NCBI RefSeq assembly: GCF_001704615.3
Contig: NZ_CP029397.2
Span: forward strand, 2,170,001-2,234,000
DNA length: 64,000 bases
Source of the DNA: Acinetobacter defluvii
Lineage (GTDB): Bacteria; Pseudomonadota; Gammaproteobacteria; Pseudomonadales; Moraxellaceae
Direction: 5' to 3'
The first letter of the stretch is position 1. Every line of letters starts with the position of its first letter. The position numbers and the translations under genes are program-made. This document shows positions 55,349 to 64,000 of this stretch, piece after piece. The notes beneath the pieces are model-generated. The model made no database searches, was not told the origin of the DNA, and worked only from the letters and a program-made list of their open reading frames with translations.

Positions 55349-56848
55349 TTAGAAATTGGTTGGATTTTCCAAACGTTTTACTTCTTGAGCTTTATCTGGA
55401 CGATGCACAGATGCCACACCATCCTCTGATTTTTTATCGACTAAAACTTCAGGATTATAAATAGTAATAGTTTCATGCCCTTCCGCATCTTCGCCTACGA
55501 TATATTTTACGCCTTTACGATTCATTTTATGACACATGCGCTGATACCATCCTTTGAAGCCTTCTTTGTCTTCATTAGGATTATAGTAAAATGCATTCAT
55601 CACCGCTGGTAAGCCTAAACCACAGACAATTCCAGAAAGTAATACACTGATAAAAGTATAACCAATTAAAATACTGCTATATTCACGTAATTCAGGAATA
55701 TTGGCGACTGCTAAAATCAATGCCAATGAGATCCCCCCACGCACCCCACCCCAAGATAATATCGCTAGGCTACCATTATAACTTTTGTGTCGAAATGATG
55801 GGAAAAATGCAAATGCTAAATAATTTGCAGCAAAACGGGATAAATGTAATGCAAAAAAAGCCAATATCCCACCTAAAATAAGACTGGTACTTAAATCTAA
55901 AATAAATAATTCTAGCCCAATCAATGTGAATAAGAATGAGTTAATAATTCCTTCCACAGTATGCCAAAAATGATTTACTTCTCGAATTTCACGGTCTTGT
56001 AAAATCTCTTTCCATTTATTCCCAACAATCAAACCACCGATGACACACGCAATCGGTGCAGAAGCATGCGCAAATAAAGCAATTAAATATGAACCACATG
56101 CCAGTAATGCTGTGGTTAAAATTAGAGATTCCATTTCATGTTTACCACGTAGTAAACGTAAAATAGTCAAACCAAATGCCCAACCAATAATCACAGCAAC
56201 AATAATTTCGTACAGCAAAGTTTGTAAAGTTGCAACCAAACTAAAATGCTCACCCTCCAGTACATTAAGTAAAGTCATAAAAACAGCAATACACATTGCA
56301 TCGTTAAATAATGACTCACCTTCAAGCTTCACCATCAAATGATGAGGCGCACGAACTGAACTCAGCACACCTTTAATCCCAATCGGGTCAGTTGCACCTA
56401 ATGCCGAACCCAACAGTAATAACACTAAAATTGGTACTGGATTGCCAATAATGTATTGGAATCCAAACACAATACCTGCAAAAAAGACTGCACAAAGTAA
56501 TAAAGCGATGGTCGCTAAAATACTAATGGGTTTCCAATATACTTTTAAGTCAGAAACTTTAAACTTTAAAGCGGATGAGGTTAAAATAAAACAAATCACA
56601 CCATTCACTAAAAAGTCATAAAAATCAATATTCCTAACCGCTTCCTCAATATTGTGAATATTAATAGAAATAAATTGATTACCATTGAGTAAGCTTGCGC
56701 CCCATTGCAAAATAAAGACAAATATCGCAGAAACTAGAGGTACACCAATCGCTTGTGGAAAACCTAATATTCGCTTATTAAAAATGGTGGTTGCAATGGA
56801 TAAAGCAAAAACAACTGTAAAGACTTGTAGAAAAAAATAATTACCCAT
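55349..56848 (-). CDS. Na+/H+ (cation:proton) antiporter, CPA1/NhaP type
   Basis: 499 residues with about 12 membrane helices and a cytoplasmic C-terminal tail of about 80 residues. CPA1 hallmarks: GSALGATDPIGI with the ion-binding Asp, VKLEGESLFNDA, and SWGGVRGGISLALI. It exchanges cytoplasmic Na+ or K+ for protons and contributes to pH and salt homeostasis. The start at 56848 gives the first helix directly. No partner gene is seen; it is convergent with the deacetylase operon. Confidence 0.92.
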   Translation of the reverse strand: MGNYFFLQVFTVVFALSIATTIFNKRILGFPQAIGVPLVSAIFVFILQWGASLLNGNQFISINIHNIEEAVRNIDFYDFLVNGVICFILTSSALKFKVSDLKVYWKPISILATIALLLCAVFFAGIVFGFQYIIGNPVPILVLLLLGSALGATDPIGIKGVLSSVRAPHHLMVKLEGESLFNDAMCIAVFMTLLNVLEGEHFSLVATLQTLLYEIIVAVIIGWAFGLTILRLLRGKHEMESLILTTALLACGSYLIALFAHASAPIACVIGGLIVGNKWKEILQDREIREVNHFWHTVEGIINSFLFTLIGLELFILDLSTSLILGGILAFFALHLSRFAANYLAFAFFPSFRHKSYNGSLAILSWGGVRGGISLALILAVANIPELREYSSILIGYTFISVLLSGIVCGLGLPAVMNAFYYNPNEDKEGFKGWYQRMCHKMNRKGVKYIVGEDAEGHETITIYNPEVLVDKKSEDGVASVHRPDKAQEVKRLENPTNF

Positions 56849-57102
56849 GCGTATCCTTTATACGGTTTTTTAATCTATGTGAACAACCACTACCCAATCA
56901 TTTTTTAAATGAATCAAGAAATAAAGATGATTTTAAAATCGATATAATCTTACAAAAAAATGCGTTACATCGCCCGAAAAAAATAATTTTTTTAACATAA
57001 ATCTCAAGCTTATTGATATACGCGTTTAAAAAGATATCAAATAGTGCTTTGAATTCAGTATCAGCAACATTTCTATTATGTTGAAGCTTAAGACATTTTA
57101 AA

Positions 57103-57380
57103 ATGGTATCCCGATATTTTTTAGCTATGTTGATTTTTCTGACTAGTGTGGTATTGATTGGGGCAACACGGCTAAAAACTTATTACACATTTACAGCCAT
57201 ACAAATACAGACTACTTACCTAGAAAGTGCTTGAGATAAAGAAATAAAAAGTTGCGCTTGATCAATAATAATCAAAAAACTGATCAAGAAACATTCATCA
57301 CTAATCCAAATCAAGCTTATATTTTCATAATTTCAGATGAACACTGTATGACTAGTTTATGCACTGACTTAGATAATTAA
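57103..57380 (+). pseudogene. Possible remnant of a small membrane-anchored protein
   Basis: From an ATG at 57103 a 43-codon frame begins VSRYFLAMLIFLTSVVLIGA, a plausible signal anchor, then stops at 57232. A second frame (from about 57240 to a stop at 57380) encodes NQKTDQETFITNPNQAYIF followed by IISDEHC-type sequence. The two together look like a decayed gene of about 90 codons with a frameshift. No family recognised. Chance cannot be excluded in AT-rich DNA. Confidence 0.3.
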
Positions 57381-57643
57381 CATTATTATCATCAAGTTTA
57401 AAAGCTCGATTTAATCTATTACTAATCTATTACGGCAGTCATCATTATATTTAAAATATCAGTTATCAAAACACGTAGAGCTGAGAGAATAAAAACTATC
57501 ATTTTAATCAGAAAAAATTTTTTGAGTTTTATATTCACATGTTAAAAAATTGAAATGTCATTTGATTTTATTATAATTTTTTTGTGTATTTACGACTTAT
57601 GTATCTATTCAGATTTTAGGTAATTTTCAAAAATTTAAAAAAT

Positions 57644-57665
57644 AAAGGAGAGCTTACTCTCCTTT
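57644..57665 (-). terminator. Terminator after ypfJ
   Basis: AAAGGAGAG (57644-57652) and CTCTCCTTT (57657-57665) form a 9-bp stem with a 4-nt loop; on the minus strand a T-rich run follows. Confidence 0.88.
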
Positions 57666-57683
57666 CACTCTTGTTATGAAATT

Positions 57684-58574
57684 TTATTTAAAAGTTTCGC
57701 ACTGATTAATATCACCTAATTTTAAGCCTGTTTGAAACCATTGCATACGTTGCTGACTAGTACCATGCGTGAAACTATCAGGAACTGCATAGCCTCGTGC
57801 TTTTTTCTGTAAATAATCGTCACCGATTTTTTCAGCCGCATCCATTGCTTCTTCTACATCACCTTGCTCAAGGAATTGAGTTTTTTGATGGGTTTTATTT
57901 GCCCAAACCCCTGCCAAACAATCCGCTTGAAGCTCTAAACGTACAGACAATTCATTGCCTTGAGCCTCGTTGGCACGCTGACGCGCTTGTTGTACCTGTC
58001 CAGAAATTCCTAAAAGATTTTGCACATGATGCCCTACTTCATGGGCTATGACATAAGCTTGTGCAAAATCCCCTGCTTCATCCTTTGCAGAAAGTTCAGA
58101 TTGATTTTGCTCACCAGATATGCCCATTTGCTGGCGCATATCTCTAAAAAAAGAGGTATCAATATAAACTTTTTGATCTGCTGGACAATAAAATGGTCCC
58201 ATCGCAGACTGTGCAGTACCACAACCTGAATTAATCGCACCACTAAACATAACCAATTTTGGTGGGACATATTGTGTCCCTTGTGCCTGAAAAATAGGTG
58301 TCCAAACATCTTCAGTATCTGCAAGCACAGTTCCAACAAAATCAGAGACTTCTTTTTGCTCAGGGGTTAAATTTTCAGGAGCAACAGCTTGTGATTGACC
58401 ACCAGATGTCACTTGTTTGGTCGCTTGATAAGCTTGTTGTGGGTCAACACCAAAAAACTTCCATGCCACAAAAGCCACGATCAAACCCAGAATACTAATC
58501 CCACCTGCTTTTGCTCCACCACCGCCTCGACGGTCTTCTAGATTACTACTTACCCGACGTCCTTTCCAACGCAT
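57684..58574 (-). CDS. ypfJ: YpfJ-family neutral zinc metallopeptidase-like protein
   Basis: 296 residues. The N-terminus is basic and Gly-rich (RWKGRRVSSNLEDRRGGGG), followed by one membrane helix (about 25-42), then a large domain with AHEVGHHVQNLLG, the HExxH-type zinc motif, plus VMFSGAINSGCGTA, YIDTSFF and LELQADCLAGVWA. This matches the UPF/YpfJ putative neutral zinc metallopeptidase family. Substrates are unknown. It is 54 nt downstream of yedI on the same strand and may be cotranscribed. Confidence 0.93.
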   Translation of the reverse strand: MRWKGRRVSSNLEDRRGGGGAKAGGISILGLIVAFVAWKFFGVDPQQAYQATKQVTSGGQSQAVAPENLTPEQKEVSDFVGTVLADTEDVWTPIFQAQGTQYVPPKLVMFSGAINSGCGTAQSAMGPFYCPADQKVYIDTSFFRDMRQQMGISGEQNQSELSAKDEAGDFAQAYVIAHEVGHHVQNLLGISGQVQQARQRANEAQGNELSVRLELQADCLAGVWANKTHQKTQFLEQGDVEEAMDAAEKIGDDYLQKKARGYAVPDSFTHGTSQQRMQWFQTGLKLGDINQCETFK

Positions 58575-58628
58575 AGCTTTATCCTTATTCTTTATAAAGT
58601 TGTGTCTATTTTAATGAATTTTTTTCAA

Positions 58629-59555
58629 TTAGGTAGAAGATGCTTGCCCACGTATTTTTTGGAAAACATGCACTCCCCCCAACACAATCGCACCTGCAAC
58701 AATCCCAATTACTAAGTTAATTAAAGTTGGTGTTAAGGCTCCAATAATCGAACCGATGGTGGGAATATGCTCAACCTGTTCTACGGTTTCTTCTGTAAAA
58801 TGATGTAAAGCTGAAATCCCATGCGAAATAATACCACCACCCACTAAAAACATGGCAATGGTACCCACAATTGATAAAGTTTTCATTAACATTGGCGCAA
58901 ATGCCAACAACCCACGACCGATTGTTTTCTTAAGGTTTGAGGCTTGCTCAGTGAGATATAAACCTAAATCATCAATTTTAACAATCATCGCCACAAAGCC
59001 ATATACGCCCACAGTCATTGCGATAGCAATCACTGAAAGCACCATCACTTTAGTCAGAAACGTTGCTGCAGCAACAGTCCCTAATGAAATCACCACAATT
59101 TCTGCTGATAAAATAAAATCTGTACGAATCGCACCTTTAATTTTATCTTTTTCAAATTTCTGTAAATCTGTTTCTATCGCATCCAATTCAGCATGTGCAG
59201 TTTGCTCAGTTTTAGCTTTTTTGTGCACCAGCGAATGAATCACCTTTTCAACACCTTCATAGCATAAAAACAATCCTCCGATCATTAATAAAGGTGTAAT
59301 CAGCCACGGTGCAACCACACTGATCAATAATGCCAAAGGAACAAGAATTAACTTATTTACAAAAGAACCTTTAGCCACGCCCCAAACCACAGGAATTTCT
59401 CGCTCGGATCGAACCCCAGTCACTTGTTGTGCGTTTAATGCTAAATCATCACCCAATACCCCAGCCGTTTTTTTGGCTGCCATTTTACTCATGACTGCAA
59501 CATCATCTAACACTGTGGCAATATCATCTAATAGTAATAACAAGCTACTTGCCAT
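58629..59555 (-). CDS. yedI: DUF808 inner-membrane protein YedI
   Basis: 308 residues. The N-terminal [20 protein letters not shown] and [17 protein letters not shown] are diagnostic for the YedI/DUF808 family. Several membrane helices follow, with a charged cytoplasmic loop (about 112-140) in the middle and a C-terminal helix before a short basic end. Function unknown. Same strand and just upstream of ypfJ. Confidence 0.92.
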   Translation of the reverse strand: MASSLLLLLDDIATVLDDVAVMSKMAAKKTAGVLGDDLALNAQQVTGVRSEREIPVVWGVAKGSFVNKLILVPLALLISVVAPWLITPLLMIGGLFLCYEGVEKVIHSLVHKKAKTEQTAHAELDAIETDLQKFEKDKIKGAIRTDFILSAEIVVISLGTVAAATFLTKVMVLSVIAIAMTVGVYGFVAMIVKIDDLGLYLTEQASNLKKTIGRGLLAFAPMLMKTLSIVGTIAMFLVGGGIISHGISALHHFTEETVEQVEHIPTIGSIIGALTPTLINLVIGIVAGAIVLGGVHVFQKIRGQASST

Positions 59556-59766
59556 TTTTTATTATCCCAATCTATGTTTATTTGAGTAGTTTAATTAACT
59601 TTAAAAGAGCTTTATATAAGGAGTTGTATTTTTATTTATCATTTTTGAAATTTTTATATTTTGCAATCAAGCACATTTTTTCGCTGACATAAAAAAAAAT
59701 TATGCCGTACAATATCCATATTCTGAGTAACAATTGATATCGACGCTTACGGCTGTGGAAGAAATA

Positions 59767-60780
59767 ATGAGTAATCAAGACAATCGTCCTGTCATTTTAA
59801 CGGGCGACCGTCCAACAGGACAACTTCACTTAGGTCATTTTGTGGGTTCACTTCGCTCACGTGTGGGTTTACAAGACTCTCACCATCAACATTTACTTTT
59901 AGCGGATGCACAAGCTTTAACGGATAATGCCGATAATTTTGAAAAAGTTCGCCGTAATATCATTGAAGTTGCTACTGATTATTTAGCAGTTGGGATCGAT
60001 CCAACAAAAACAACGATTTGTGTTCAATCATGCTTACCTGCTTTGAATGAACTCACCATGTTGTATCTCAACTTCGTGACTGTTTCACGTTTAGAACGTA
60101 ATCCAACTATTAAAGCTGAAATTCAATTACGTGGTTTTGAGCGTGATATTCCTGCAGGTTTCTTATGCTACCCTGTGGCGCAAGCTGCGGATATCACTGC
60201 ATTTAAAGCAACAGTCGTGCCTGTAGGTGAAGATCAAATCCCAATGATCGAACAAACCAACGAAATCGTACGTCGTTTAAACCGCCAGATTGGTCAAGAC
60301 ATTTTACCAGAGTGTAAAGCGCTGTTATCTAACATGAGTCGCTTACCAGGTTTTGATGGTAAAGCGAAAATGTCTAAATCTTTAGGCAATACCATTGTGC
60401 TAGATGCAACTGATAAAGATATTAAGAAAGCAGTCAATGCCATGTACACTGACCCGAACCATCTGCGTATTGAAGATCCAGGTCAAGTAGAAGGTAATAT
60501 TGTATTTACTTATTTAGATGCTTTTGATCCAAACAAAGAAGAAGTTGAAGAATTAAAAGCACATTATCGTCGTGGTGGTTTAGGTGACGGTACTGTGAAA
60601 AAACGTCTTGAAGGTGTGTTAAAAGAATTAATTACACCGATTCGTGAACGTCGTATGGAACTTGCCAAAGACCCTGATTACATCATGGATATTTTAAAAG
60701 CGGGTACAGATCAATGTCGTATCATTACTCAAGAAACCCTAGACGAGGTTAAAAATGGCTTAGGTGTTTTCCATTTTTAA
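59767..60780 (+). CDS. trpS: Tryptophanyl-tRNA synthetase
   Basis: 337 residues from the ATG at 59767, with GGAAG upstream; the frame opens 11 codons earlier. A class I synthetase: RPTGQLHLGHFVGSL holds the HIGH-type motif and KAKMSKSLGN the KMSKS loop. YPVAQAADITAF and VPVGEDQIPMIEQT form the tryptophan/ATP site. It charges tRNA-Trp. A strong terminator follows, and a candidate small RNA lies downstream, as reported for A. baylyi. Confidence 0.96.
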   Translation: MSNQDNRPVILTGDRPTGQLHLGHFVGSLRSRVGLQDSHHQHLLLADAQALTDNADNFEKVRRNIIEVATDYLAVGIDPTKTTICVQSCLPALNELTMLYLNFVTVSRLERNPTIKAEIQLRGFERDIPAGFLCYPVAQAADITAFKATVVPVGEDQIPMIEQTNEIVRRLNRQIGQDILPECKALLSNMSRLPGFDGKAKMSKSLGNTIVLDATDKDIKKAVNAMYTDPNHLRIEDPGQVEGNIVFTYLDAFDPNKEEVEELKAHYRRGGLGDGTVKKRLEGVLKELITPIRERRMELAKDPDYIMDILKAGTDQCRIITQETLDEVKNGLGVFHF

Positions 60781-60801
60781 GTTATAAATAACTTATTCAA
60801 T

Positions 60802-60831
60802 AAAAAAGCCTTTCACTTGAAAGGCTTTTTT
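60802..60831 (+). terminator. Terminator after trpS
   Basis: AAAAAAGCCTTTC (60802-60814) and GAAAGGCTTTTTT (60819-60831) form a 13-bp stem with an ACTT loop. Confidence 0.92.
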
Positions 60832-60839
60832 ATATTAGG

Positions 60840-61046
60840 CTCTAGAAGAAACATAAACCTCTTAGTCTTAACGTTTGTTTACATGAATTAACGTGAAAAC
60901 TAATGATCGATTTAATGAGCAGCATTATTATTTATTTCACGTTATGAGCAATCCCCAAAGTTCATAACATTTCTCCTTAACCGAATTTGTCTGTACAAAT
61001 TCGTTGTTCTACGCAATGATCACCCCAATCATTGCGTATTTTTTTG
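60840..61046 (+). ncRNA. aar: Candidate Hfq-type small RNA (Aar-like) downstream of trpS
   Basis: A strong intrinsic terminator, ACGCAATGAT (61011-61020) with ATCATTGCGT (61028-61037) and a run of T, occurs here with no protein gene in front of it. Just upstream is a second hairpin, CGAATTTGT with ACAAATTCG (60982-61003), and a single-stranded CTCCTTAA that could pair with Shine-Dalgarno sequences. In A. baylyi the small RNA Aar was described between trpS and sucD; this locus also follows trpS. I cannot compare sequences, so identity with Aar is inferred from position and structure. The 5' end is not determined; the true transcript may be shorter. Confidence 0.55.
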
Positions 61047-61425
61047 AGTGTGAAATCATAGAATAGCGCTCTTTTCCTTTTAGTCCCAATGCACTTTTAA
61101 ATAAGAAAAGAAAAATTGATGTTAAAGCTCTTTTTAGCATAAGACCCATACATTCCTTGTAATGGCTATTATTCATTTGTCTAATTCTTTTTATTTTATA
61201 ATCTAGTTTTTGATCAATTACAAATTTTTCCGTTGAAATACCATTCATCGATAAAAAACAATAACCTTTTGATTTACAACTATTATTGCTAAAAAATTCT
61301 TGTCAACATTGAAATATCCATATAAACTGTGATTATTAATAGAATTAACTCATCATTTGGCATTTGCCAAATATTTAAAAACACCTCACAAAAAATAAAT
61401 TGTGAACTGAAGAAGAGTGTACAAA
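61047..61425. other. Intergenic region before yqiJ
   Basis: About 380 nt of AT-rich sequence. It should contain the yqiJ-yqiK promoter. A 79-codon minus-strand frame runs across it into the small-RNA terminator but lacks a ribosome site; it is not accepted as a gene. Confidence 0.4.
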
Positions 61426-62070
61426 ATGTGGGAATTATTTACACATGCTTCAAACTTATTTTTTAGTGTTAGCTTATGCTTAATGCTGCTTTTGGGTATT
61501 TTTGAATGCTTACTTTTAGTATTGGGTGCTTCATCTCAAGGCTTTTTAGATCAATTTATTCCTGATGATATTGGCGACAGCAAAAGTTTAGGGATTGATC
61601 TCGAGACTGATCAAAGCTTATTTGTACAATTTTTAGATTGGCTCTATCTCGGGCGCATTCCTGTTCTAATCTGGTTGATTATCTTCTTAACTGTATATGC
61701 TTTGTTTGGTTTTGCCATGCAAGCTCTGTATTTCTCATTTACACAACAATACTTACCAATCTGGATTGCAGCACCTGCCAGTTTGTTTTTATGTATGCCC
61801 TTAGTGCGTATTGTTGCAGCCACCATTGCAAAAATTTTACCGAAAGATGAAACCACTGCCATTTATAGTGACGAATTGATTGGTCGAACTGCACTCATCA
61901 TTTTAGGCGAAGCCAGACAAAACTATCCAGCGCAAGCCAAAGTCCTTGATCAGTTTGGTCAGACTCATTATATCTTGGTCGAACCTGAACTTAATATTAC
62001 TTTTTCACAAGGACAAGAGGTTGTTTTAACCCAAAAAACAGTCAATGGCTTTCAAGCAATTCAACTTTAA
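61426..62070 (+). CDS. yqiJ: YqiJ-family OB-fold membrane protein
   Basis: 214 residues. Three membrane-rich segments in the first ~140 residues (about 8-32, 70-98, 105-130) precede a C-terminal OB-fold-like domain (LIGRTALIILGEARQNYPAQAKV onward), as in YqiJ/NfeD-like partners of flotillins. The ATG at 61426 has a purine-rich AAGAGT upstream; a GTG at 61417 is possible. Directly followed by yqiK, the expected partner. Confidence 0.85.
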   Translation: MWELFTHASNLFFSVSLCLMLLLGIFECLLLVLGASSQGFLDQFIPDDIGDSKSLGIDLETDQSLFVQFLDWLYLGRIPVLIWLIIFLTVYALFGFAMQALYFSFTQQYLPIWIAAPASLFLCMPLVRIVAATIAKILPKDETTAIYSDELIGRTALIILGEARQNYPAQAKVLDQFGQTHYILVEPELNITFSQGQEVVLTQKTVNGFQAIQL

Positions 62071-62102
62071 TTTTTAAATAACAAAGCAGAGATAATTACA
62101 TC

Positions 62103-63815
62103 ATGAGTTCTTCTTTAAACCAAATTATGATTATTGCTGGCATTATTTTAGCAGCGCTTATTATCATCGGTGTCATCATCGCCCGTCTTTATAAACGATC
62201 AAGTAAAGAAGTATCGTTTGTTCGAACTGGTTTTGGTGGTGAAAAAGTCATTTTAAATGGCGGGGCAATCGTGCTGCCAGTTCTGCATGAAGTCATTCCT
62301 GTCAATATGAATACGCTACGTTTAGAAGTAAAACGTGCTGCGGATCAAGCTTTAATTACTCGTGACCGTATGCGTGTAGATGTCATGGCTGAGTTCTATG
62401 TGCGTGTAAAACCCACCGCAGAATCCATTGCGACTGCTGCGCAAACATTGGGTAAAAAAACCATGTCACCACCAGAATTAAAGGATTTGGTTGAAGGCAA
62501 GTTTGTTGACTCATTGCGTGCAGTTGCTGCGGAAATGGCAATGGAAGAATTACATGAAAAGCGCGTTGATTTTGTACAAAAAGTTCAACAAGTCGTTTCT
62601 GAAGATCTGTTTAAAAATGGTTTAGAGCTCGAAACTGTATCACTGACTGGTTTAGACCAAACTAGCTTTAAATTTTTCAACCCACAAAATGCGTTTGATG
62701 CGGAAGGATTAACCAAACTCACGGAAACCATTGAAGATCGTCGTAAAAAACGTAATGACATTGAGCAAGATGCAGACTTAGCCATCAAAGCTAAAAACCT
62801 TGAAACCCAACAAGCACAATTGCAAATTCTACGTGAAGAGGAATATGCAAAAATGCAACAAGAACGTGAAATATCTATCCGCAAAGCTGAACAATTGGCA
62901 GAAATTGCATCACAAGAAGCATCGAAAAAACGTGAGGCGGAAGAAGCGCGCATTGCTGCGGAACGTGAAGTTGAATTAAAACGCATTGCTTCTGCACGTG
63001 ATGTAGAAAATGAAAATATTGTTAAAGCACAATTGATTCAAAAAGCACAAGTTGAGCAAAAGAAAACCATTGAACTGGCTGAGCAAGATCGTGCGATTGC
63101 GATTGCTGAAAAATCTCGTGCTGAGTCCGAAGCAAAAGCTTTAGCTGACCAAGCACGTGCACAAGCAGTAAAAGCAGAAGAAGAAGTATTAACAGTTCGT
63201 GAAACACAACGTGCTGAACGTGTTAAAGCCGTTGAGTTGGTTGCAGCAAAACAGGTGGCTGAAACTGATGCAATTGCAATCACAGTTGCTGCTGAAGCAT
63301 CGAAAAAAGCAGCTGTAGATGAAGCTGAGGCTGTTCGTATCGGCGCTGAAGCTGAGGCTGAAAAAGTACGCTTAAAAGCCAAAGGTGAAGCCGATGCAAA
63401 AATCTTGCTCGCACAAGCACAAGAGAAACAATATCACGTAGATGCAGAAGGTACGCGTGCTGTCAACGAAGCTAATAATATTTTGTCTACTGAACAAGTA
63501 GAAATGCAAATCCGCTTGGCATTATTAAAGTATTTACCAGAGATTATTCGTGAAAGCGTTAAACCTATGGAAAATATTGATGATATTAAAATTTTGCAAG
63601 TAAATGGCTTAGGGGGTGTTAGTGGTTCTACTACATCCGCTGAGGCTGGTACTGATCAAGGTCAAGTCGCTTTATCTGATCAAGTGGTAAATAGTGCCTT
63701 ACGCTATCGTACGCAAGCACCTTTGATCGATAGTTTAATGAATGAGTTGGGGATTCAAGGTGGCGACATCAATGGTTTAACCCAAACTTTAAAAGCCAAA
63801 ACTGAAGCAAAATAA
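62103..63815 (+). CDS. yqiK: Flotillin-family membrane scaffold protein YqiK
   Basis: 570 residues. An N-terminal membrane helix (MIIAGIILAALIIIGVIIA) is followed by an SPFH/PHB domain (about 30-220; FVRTGFGGEKVILNGGAIVLPVLHEVIPV) and a long Ala/Glu/Lys-rich coiled coil (about 220-470) with many AEA repeats, then a conserved C-terminal region (EIIRESVKPMENIDDIKILQVNGLGG). Flotillins organise membrane microdomains. It lies 32 nt after yqiJ, forming a two-gene unit. Confidence 0.93.
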   Translation: MSSSLNQIMIIAGIILAALIIIGVIIARLYKRSSKEVSFVRTGFGGEKVILNGGAIVLPVLHEVIPVNMNTLRLEVKRAADQALITRDRMRVDVMAEFYVRVKPTAESIATAAQTLGKKTMSPPELKDLVEGKFVDSLRAVAAEMAMEELHEKRVDFVQKVQQVVSEDLFKNGLELETVSLTGLDQTSFKFFNPQNAFDAEGLTKLTETIEDRRKKRNDIEQDADLAIKAKNLETQQAQLQILREEEYAKMQQEREISIRKAEQLAEIASQEASKKREAEEARIAAEREVELKRIASARDVENENIVKAQLIQKAQVEQKKTIELAEQDRAIAIAEKSRAESEAKALADQARAQAVKAEEEVLTVRETQRAERVKAVELVAAKQVAETDAIAITVAAEASKKAAVDEAEAVRIGAEAEAEKVRLKAKGEADAKILLAQAQEKQYHVDAEGTRAVNEANNILSTEQVEMQIRLALLKYLPEIIRESVKPMENIDDIKILQVNGLGGVSGSTTSAEAGTDQGQVALSDQVVNSALRYRTQAPLIDSLMNELGIQGGDINGLTQTLKAKTEAK

Positions 63816-63854
63816 TTTTTGATATTTAACTTTATAGATATCATAGATATAAAA

Positions 63855-63896
63855 ACTGCTGATTTTTAATCTATTCAATGATCAAATTTCAGCAGT
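63855..63896. terminator. Hairpin after yqiK
   Basis: ACTGCTGA (63855-63862) and TCAGCAGT (63889-63896) pair across a 26-nt loop with A/T runs on both sides, between yqiK and a convergent gene. Confidence 0.65.
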
Positions 63897-63927
63897 CTTT
63901 ATTTAAATCTACCATGTCACATAAAAA

Positions 63928-64000
63928 CTACTGACACTTACCAATAATTTTACCTTCGATACTGCTCATATTGGATTGTAATTTAATGTTTGAGCAATAT
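63928..64000 (-). CDS. C-terminal end of a minus-strand gene (partial)
   Basis: From the window edge a minus-strand frame reads CSNIKLQSNMSSIEGKIIGK and ends CQ-stop at 63928. It is convergent with yqiK and has a terminator-like hairpin beyond it, which supports a real gene end. Two Cys in 24 residues hint at an exported or disulphide-bearing protein; no family can be assigned. Confidence 0.5.
   Translation of the reverse strand, partial: YCSNIKLQSNMSSIEGKIIGKCQ

Larger units (their letters stand above)
56849..57683. other. Long AT-rich intergenic region with coding remnants
   Basis: 835 nt between the antiporter promoter side and the end of ypfJ. It contains no intact gene. A membrane-segment-like short frame and a continuation in another phase lie at 57103-57380 (listed separately), and a terminator for ypfJ at its end. 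Confidence 0.45.

Noticed and set aside
59575..59766. Attenuator or T-box-like leader before trpS
   Set aside because: No leader peptide with Trp codons, no T-box motif and no terminator/antiterminator pair were found.
61009..61248. 79-codon minus-strand frame between trpS and yqiJ
   Set aside because: It has no ribosome site, begins in AT-rich DNA and ends inside the stem of a strong plus-strand terminator; composition looks accidental.
62585..63382. Minus-strand frames opposite the yqiK coiled coil
   Set aside because: Ala/Glu/Lys repeats give long antisense open frames rich in Ser/Ala; no independent support.

Overview
The window looks like chromosomal DNA from an Acinetobacter species. 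The DNA is AT-rich. The gene content fits: an RNase HI-DnaQ fusion, a FimL-like protein, a pgaABCD locus, an rsmI/lpoA/yraN/dolP cluster without diaA, and a candidate Aar-type small RNA downstream of trpS. The species cannot be fixed from the sequence alone. Most genes are housekeeping or conserved accessory genes. No tRNA, rRNA, CRISPR array or prophage was seen.

Layout. 1-4.7 kb: end of a Crp/Vfr regulator, a Tas-like aldo-keto reductase, and an acyl-CoA dehydrogenase plus SDR pair facing an AraC-type regulator. 5-9.2 kb: prfA-prmC and two tandem glycine-zipper exported proteins. 9.4-11.2 kb: a luciferase-like monooxygenase and a YiaA-type membrane protein. 11.2-19.2 kb: the poly-N-acetylglucosamine locus pgaABCD on the minus strand. 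pgaB, pgaC and pgaD are intact, but pgaA carries an in-frame 672-nt tandem duplication, a 1288-bp IS3-family insertion with a GAAT target duplication, and a one-base frameshift. 20-23.3 kb: an S-adenosylhomocysteine (SAH) riboswitch, ahcY, metF and rsmE. 23.4-30 kb: a PAS-GGDEF-EAL protein, maeB and cca. 30-33.8 kb: a probable orphan immunity gene, a YiiX-type hydrolase, a glutathione transferase and an Old Yellow Enzyme. 33.9-39.4 kb: the yejABEF peptide importer. 39.5-47 kb: a giant LysM-rich MltD, the rnhA-dnaQ fusion, fimL and nudC. 47-51 kb: an esterase, dolP, yraN, a frameshifted lpoA and divergent rsmI. 51-59.6 kb: uspA, an alkyltransferase-like gene, a lipase-like exported hydrolase, an unknown gene paired with an HDAC-family deacetylase, a Na+/H+ antiporter, YpfJ and YedI. 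59.7-64 kb: trpS, the small-RNA candidate, the YqiJ/YqiK flotillin pair and the tail of a further gene.

How the genes work together. The ahcY-metF region handles methyl-cycle recycling, with SAH sensed in the ahcY leader. The pga locus should build and export a biofilm polysaccharide, but its outer-membrane porin gene cannot be read through. The envelope cluster (mltD, lpoA, dolP) concerns peptidoglycan and outer-membrane integrity; lpoA is interrupted by one extra base in an A8 run. Both frameshifts (pgaA, lpoA) lie in homopolymers, so a sequencing artefact must be excluded before biology is inferred from them.
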